Source: Mesorhizobium sp. RMAD-H1
Lineage (GTDB): Bacteria; Pseudomonadota; Alphaproteobacteria; Rhizobiales; Rhizobiaceae
Reading direction: 5' to 3'
DNA: 64,000 nucleotides
NCBI RefSeq assembly: GCF_014191375.1
Contig: NZ_JACHWN010000006.1
Location: 124,001 to 188,000 of the forward strand
The position numbers were made by a program, and so were the translations under genes. Within the stretch, counting starts at the first letter, position 1; each line of letters starts with the position of its first letter. A model generated the notes under the pieces. It was not told where the DNA came from and ran no database searches. It worked only from the letters and a program-made list of their open reading frames with translations. Of this stretch, positions 61,886 to 64,000 are shown in pieces.

Positions 61886-63535
61886 TCAGGCCAGCATCTC
61901 GACGAGCACGCCTTCATTGCCGCCAAGATGCAGTTTCTCCTCAATGTGTTCGTCCGTCCGGTCGCCTCCCGTGGCGAGGACGATCCGGCAAGGACCCGGT
62001 ACCGTGATCTCGGACGCAGCCGGTCCCAGATTAAGCACGATGAGATATCGCTCGTCTTCCGTCTCGCGCATATAGGCCAGGACGTCGTCCGCGGCGTGAA
62101 CGGTGCTGTATCTCCCGATGGTCAAGGCCTCGCTGCGGCGGCGCAGCGCCAGCAGGCGGCGGTAGAAGGAGAGCATCGAAGCGGGATCGTCGCGCTCGGC
62201 CTCGACGTTGAACTGTGCGACATCGGGGGCGATCGGCAGCCAGGGTGCAACCGCGCTGAAACCGGCATTGGGACCGCCGCTCCACTGCATCGGCGTGCGC
62301 TGCGGATCACGGCCGAAGCCCTGCCCCGGCACCCGGCGCTCGAAGGGATCCTCGACACGATCGAACGGAATCTCGACATCGGTCATGGCGATCTCGTCGC
62401 CATAATAGATGGTCGGCGTGCCGCGCAACGTCAGCAGCATCATCGCGGCGACGCGCGCCTGCTGCCGTCCGACCCGCGCCGCTATTCGCGGCTTGTCGTG
62501 ATTGCTCAGTACCCAATTCGGCCAGCCGCCTTCCGGTAAGGCCGCCTCATATTCCTCGATCTGCCGTTGCAGGTGGCGGGCGTCCCATTCCGCTTCGATC
62601 AGGTGAAAATTGAAGGGCAGATGCGCGCCACGCAATTCGCGCCCGTAATAGGCGACAAGCCGGGCAATCGGCAGATAGATCTCGCCGATCAGCAAGCGAT
62701 CCCTGCCATATTCCTCCAATACGCCGCGCATTTGCGAGACCACCTCGTGCACCTCAGGGCGGTCGGTATTGTAGATCTGGAGCACTTTCGTGTGCGGCGG
62801 CATCTCAGGCGTCCAATCCGGGTTCACCGGATTATCCCGGAACTGATCGTCCTTGATCAGGTGCCAGATGACATCGACACGGAAACCATCCACGCCCCGG
62901 TCGAGCCAGAAGCGCAGGACATCGTACATTTCCCGGCGCACCTCCGCATTGCGCCAGTTGAGATCGGGCTGCTCCTTCAAGAAGGCATGGTAGTAATATT
63001 GCTTCGTCGCCTCGTCCCATTCCCAGCCGCTGCCGCCGAAATTGCTCGGCCAATTGTTGGGCGGGCCACCATCGGGCGCGGGATCGCGCCAGATATACAT
63101 GTCACGCTTGGGATTGTCGCGGGAACTGCGCGCCTCGACGAACCAGGGATGCCGGTCCGATGTGTGGTTGGGCACGAAATCGAGCAGCACGCGCAAGCCG
63201 CGCCGATGGGCTTCCGCGAGCAGATGGTCGAACTCGGCCAGCGTGCCGAACCGCGGATCGATATCCCGGTAATCGGAGATATCGTAGCCGAAATCTGCCA
63301 TCGGTGAGGGAAAGATCGGGGAGATCAAGATTGCGTCGATCCCGAGCCACACCAGATAATCGAGCCGCTCGATAATGCCGCGCAAATCTCCGATGCCGTC
63401 GCCGCTACTGTCCTGAAACGAGCGCGGATAGATCTGATAGATGACGCCGCGCTGCCACCAGGCTTCCATCCTCGCCTGCTTCTGCAACCCCTGCGCCGCG
63501 CGCGTCAGATCGGCTGTCGTGTTGGTGTCGTTCAT
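61886..63535 (-). CDS. GH13 alpha-glucosidase (oligo-1,6-glucosidase-like)
   Basis: The 549-residue alpha-amylase-family enzyme shows WWQRGVIYQIYPRSFQDSSGDGIGDLRGI, DFVPNHTSD, GVDGFRVDVIWHL with the nucleophile Asp, LLIGEIYLP with the acid/base Glu, and an intact VLSNHDKPR. It resembles cytoplasmic alpha-glucosidases (GH13_23) that hydrolyse maltose, sucrose or trehalose-type sugars. The ATG at 63535 lies only about five bases after the predicted EcfG transcript start. The in-frame ATG at 63469 (MEAWWQRG) could therefore be the real start. Transcribed towards the SDR gene. Confidence 0.88.
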   Translation of the reverse strand: MNDTNTTADLTRAAQGLQKQARMEAWWQRGVIYQIYPRSFQDSSGDGIGDLRGIIERLDYLVWLGIDAILISPIFPSPMADFGYDISDYRDIDPRFGTLAEFDHLLAEAHRRGLRVLLDFVPNHTSDRHPWFVEARSSRDNPKRDMYIWRDPAPDGGPPNNWPSNFGGSGWEWDEATKQYYYHAFLKEQPDLNWRNAEVRREMYDVLRFWLDRGVDGFRVDVIWHLIKDDQFRDNPVNPDWTPEMPPHTKVLQIYNTDRPEVHEVVSQMRGVLEEYGRDRLLIGEIYLPIARLVAYYGRELRGAHLPFNFHLIEAEWDARHLQRQIEEYEAALPEGGWPNWVLSNHDKPRIAARVGRQQARVAAMMLLTLRGTPTIYYGDEIAMTDVEIPFDRVEDPFERRVPGQGFGRDPQRTPMQWSGGPNAGFSAVAPWLPIAPDVAQFNVEAERDDPASMLSFYRRLLALRRRSEALTIGRYSTVHAADDVLAYMRETEDERYLIVLNLGPAASEITVPGPCRIVLATGGDRTDEHIEEKLHLGGNEGVLVEMLA

Positions 63536-63546
63536 AATGCCGGGCT

Positions 63547-63571
63547 AACACCGGACGGCGGTCAATGTTCC
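63547..63571 (-). promoter_or_regulatory. EcfG-type promoter for the alpha-glucosidase gene
   Basis: On the minus strand GGAAC, a 16-base spacer and TGTT (one change from CGTT; also GGAAC-N18-TT) are found directly upstream of the coding region. The near-leaderless distance to the first ATG is unusual. Confidence 0.5.
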
Positions 63572-63714
63572 GGCCTTTTTTGCCGGGAACGCCCTTCGAG
63601 ATTTCGCCAACACGCCTCTTGAAGTCGATTTATGCGGCTCCTAGTTCATCCTCGCAGGACCGCCCTGTCGGTCCGGGCTCTATGACATCATTGTTCTGCA
63701 TATGGAGGATTTGC

Positions 63715-63846
63715 ATGCACTTCCGCCTGTTGTGTGATCGTGTTGTCGTACACGACATCCCTGCCGAAGGAGAAACGCGCACCGGTCATTTCATTTTCGA
63801 AGCATGCGAGGCAAAGCCCGCAGAAACGGGGAGGTGCTATCGATGA
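63715..63846 (+). pseudogene. Truncated groES-like mini-ORF
   Basis: The 43-codon frame has GGAGG six bases before its ATG. Its product (MHFRLLCDRVVVHDIPAEGE...) aligns with the first 38 residues of GroES (M-FR-L-DRVVV, then E--T--G--I---A--KP) and then stops. It cannot form a co-chaperonin: the mobile loop is altered and the beta-barrel is missing. The stop overlaps the start of the glycosyltransferase gene (ATGA), whose own GGGGAGG site lies inside it. It may be a relic kept as a translated leader. Confidence 0.65.
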
Positions 63847-64000
63847 AGATAGCACAGATCGCTCCGCTTGCCGAATGTGTCCCGCCACGGCTCTATGGCG
63901 GAACCGAACGCATCGTCTCCTATCTTACCGAGGAACTGGTCCGGCAAGGCCACGACGTGACGCTATTCGCGAGCGCGGATTCGCAGACCGCCGCCAGGCT
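63843..64000 (+). CDS. GT4-family glycosyltransferase (3' end outside window)
   Basis: Only the first 52 codons are visible: MKIAQIAPLAECVPPRLYGG, then TERIVSYLTEELVRQGHDVTLF. This is the acceptor-side N-terminus of a GT-B fold GT4 glycosyltransferase. GGGGAGG lies seven bases upstream, within the groES-like frame. The donor and acceptor cannot be judged from this part; the neighbouring GH13 genes hint at glucan or trehalose-related chemistry. Confidence 0.8.
   Translation, partial: MKIAQIAPLAECVPPRLYGGTERIVSYLTEELVRQGHDVTLFASADSQTAAR

Noticed and set aside
1-64000. CRISPR arrays, tRNA or rRNA genes, insertion sequences, prophage or defence systems.
   Set aside because: I found no spaced direct repeats, no transposase or integrase motifs, no RNA genes and no restriction, toxin-antitoxin or other defence modules.

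Overview
The window reads as a high-GC alphaproteobacterial chromosome or large replicon, most likely Rhizobiales (Rhizobium/Agrobacterium/Ensifer/Brucella relatives). Grounds: dense operons with ATGA-type overlaps, CysD plus fused CysNC, fused two-cassette Dpp/Opp ATPases, RirA-type operators (TGA-N9-TCA), EcfG/RpoE2-type promoters (GGAAC-N16/17-CGTT), several Ku genes with LigD, and typical rhizobial intergenic palindromes. I see no rRNA, tRNA, CRISPR array, IS element or prophage.

Bases 1-20066 hold a complete catechol siderophore locus: a window-truncated periplasmic siderophore-binding protein, a TonB receptor, a siderophore-interacting reductase, a stand-alone aryl carrier protein, a VibF-like synthetase split into two polypeptides on opposite strands (Cy-Cy-A-carrier and C-PCP-C), a VibH-like amide synthase between them, entCEBA, entD and an AraC regulator. 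The gene set predicts a vibriobactin/agrobactin/parabactin-type product: dihydroxybenzoate and Thr-derived oxazoline on a polyamine. Two RirA-like sites lie at the two promoter regions that matter most.

Bases 20119-22934 encode a two-subunit Mo/FeS oxidoreductase with a translationally coupled leader ORF. Bases 23107-32783 form a peptide/D-amino-acid unit: dipeptide ABC transporter, MlrC-type M81 peptidase, DSD1-type PLP enzyme, RpiR regulator and RidA, apparently sharing an operator-like motif. Then come peptide deformylase, a small membrane protein, the cysD-cysNC-cysQ sulfate-assimilation operon, a sugar-nucleotide epimerase, an oligopeptide ABC transporter, an LhgO-type FAD oxidoreductase and an EamA exporter (to 47065).

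Bases 47139-64000 look like a general-stress island: DUF2267, Pcm-erythromycin-esterase fusion, PoxB-like enzyme, two Ku genes with LigD, DUF1003, small proteins, two GH13 enzymes, a sensory-rhodopsin-transducer protein, a frameshifted GH108 muramidase, an SDR, a groES-derived mini-ORF and the start of a GT4 glycosyltransferase. Eight EcfG-type promoter motifs sit at start regions here, including a palindromic bidirectional one at 59429-59455. That one promoter architecture links DNA end joining, trehalose/maltose chemistry and signalling into a plausible PhyR-NepR-EcfG regulon.
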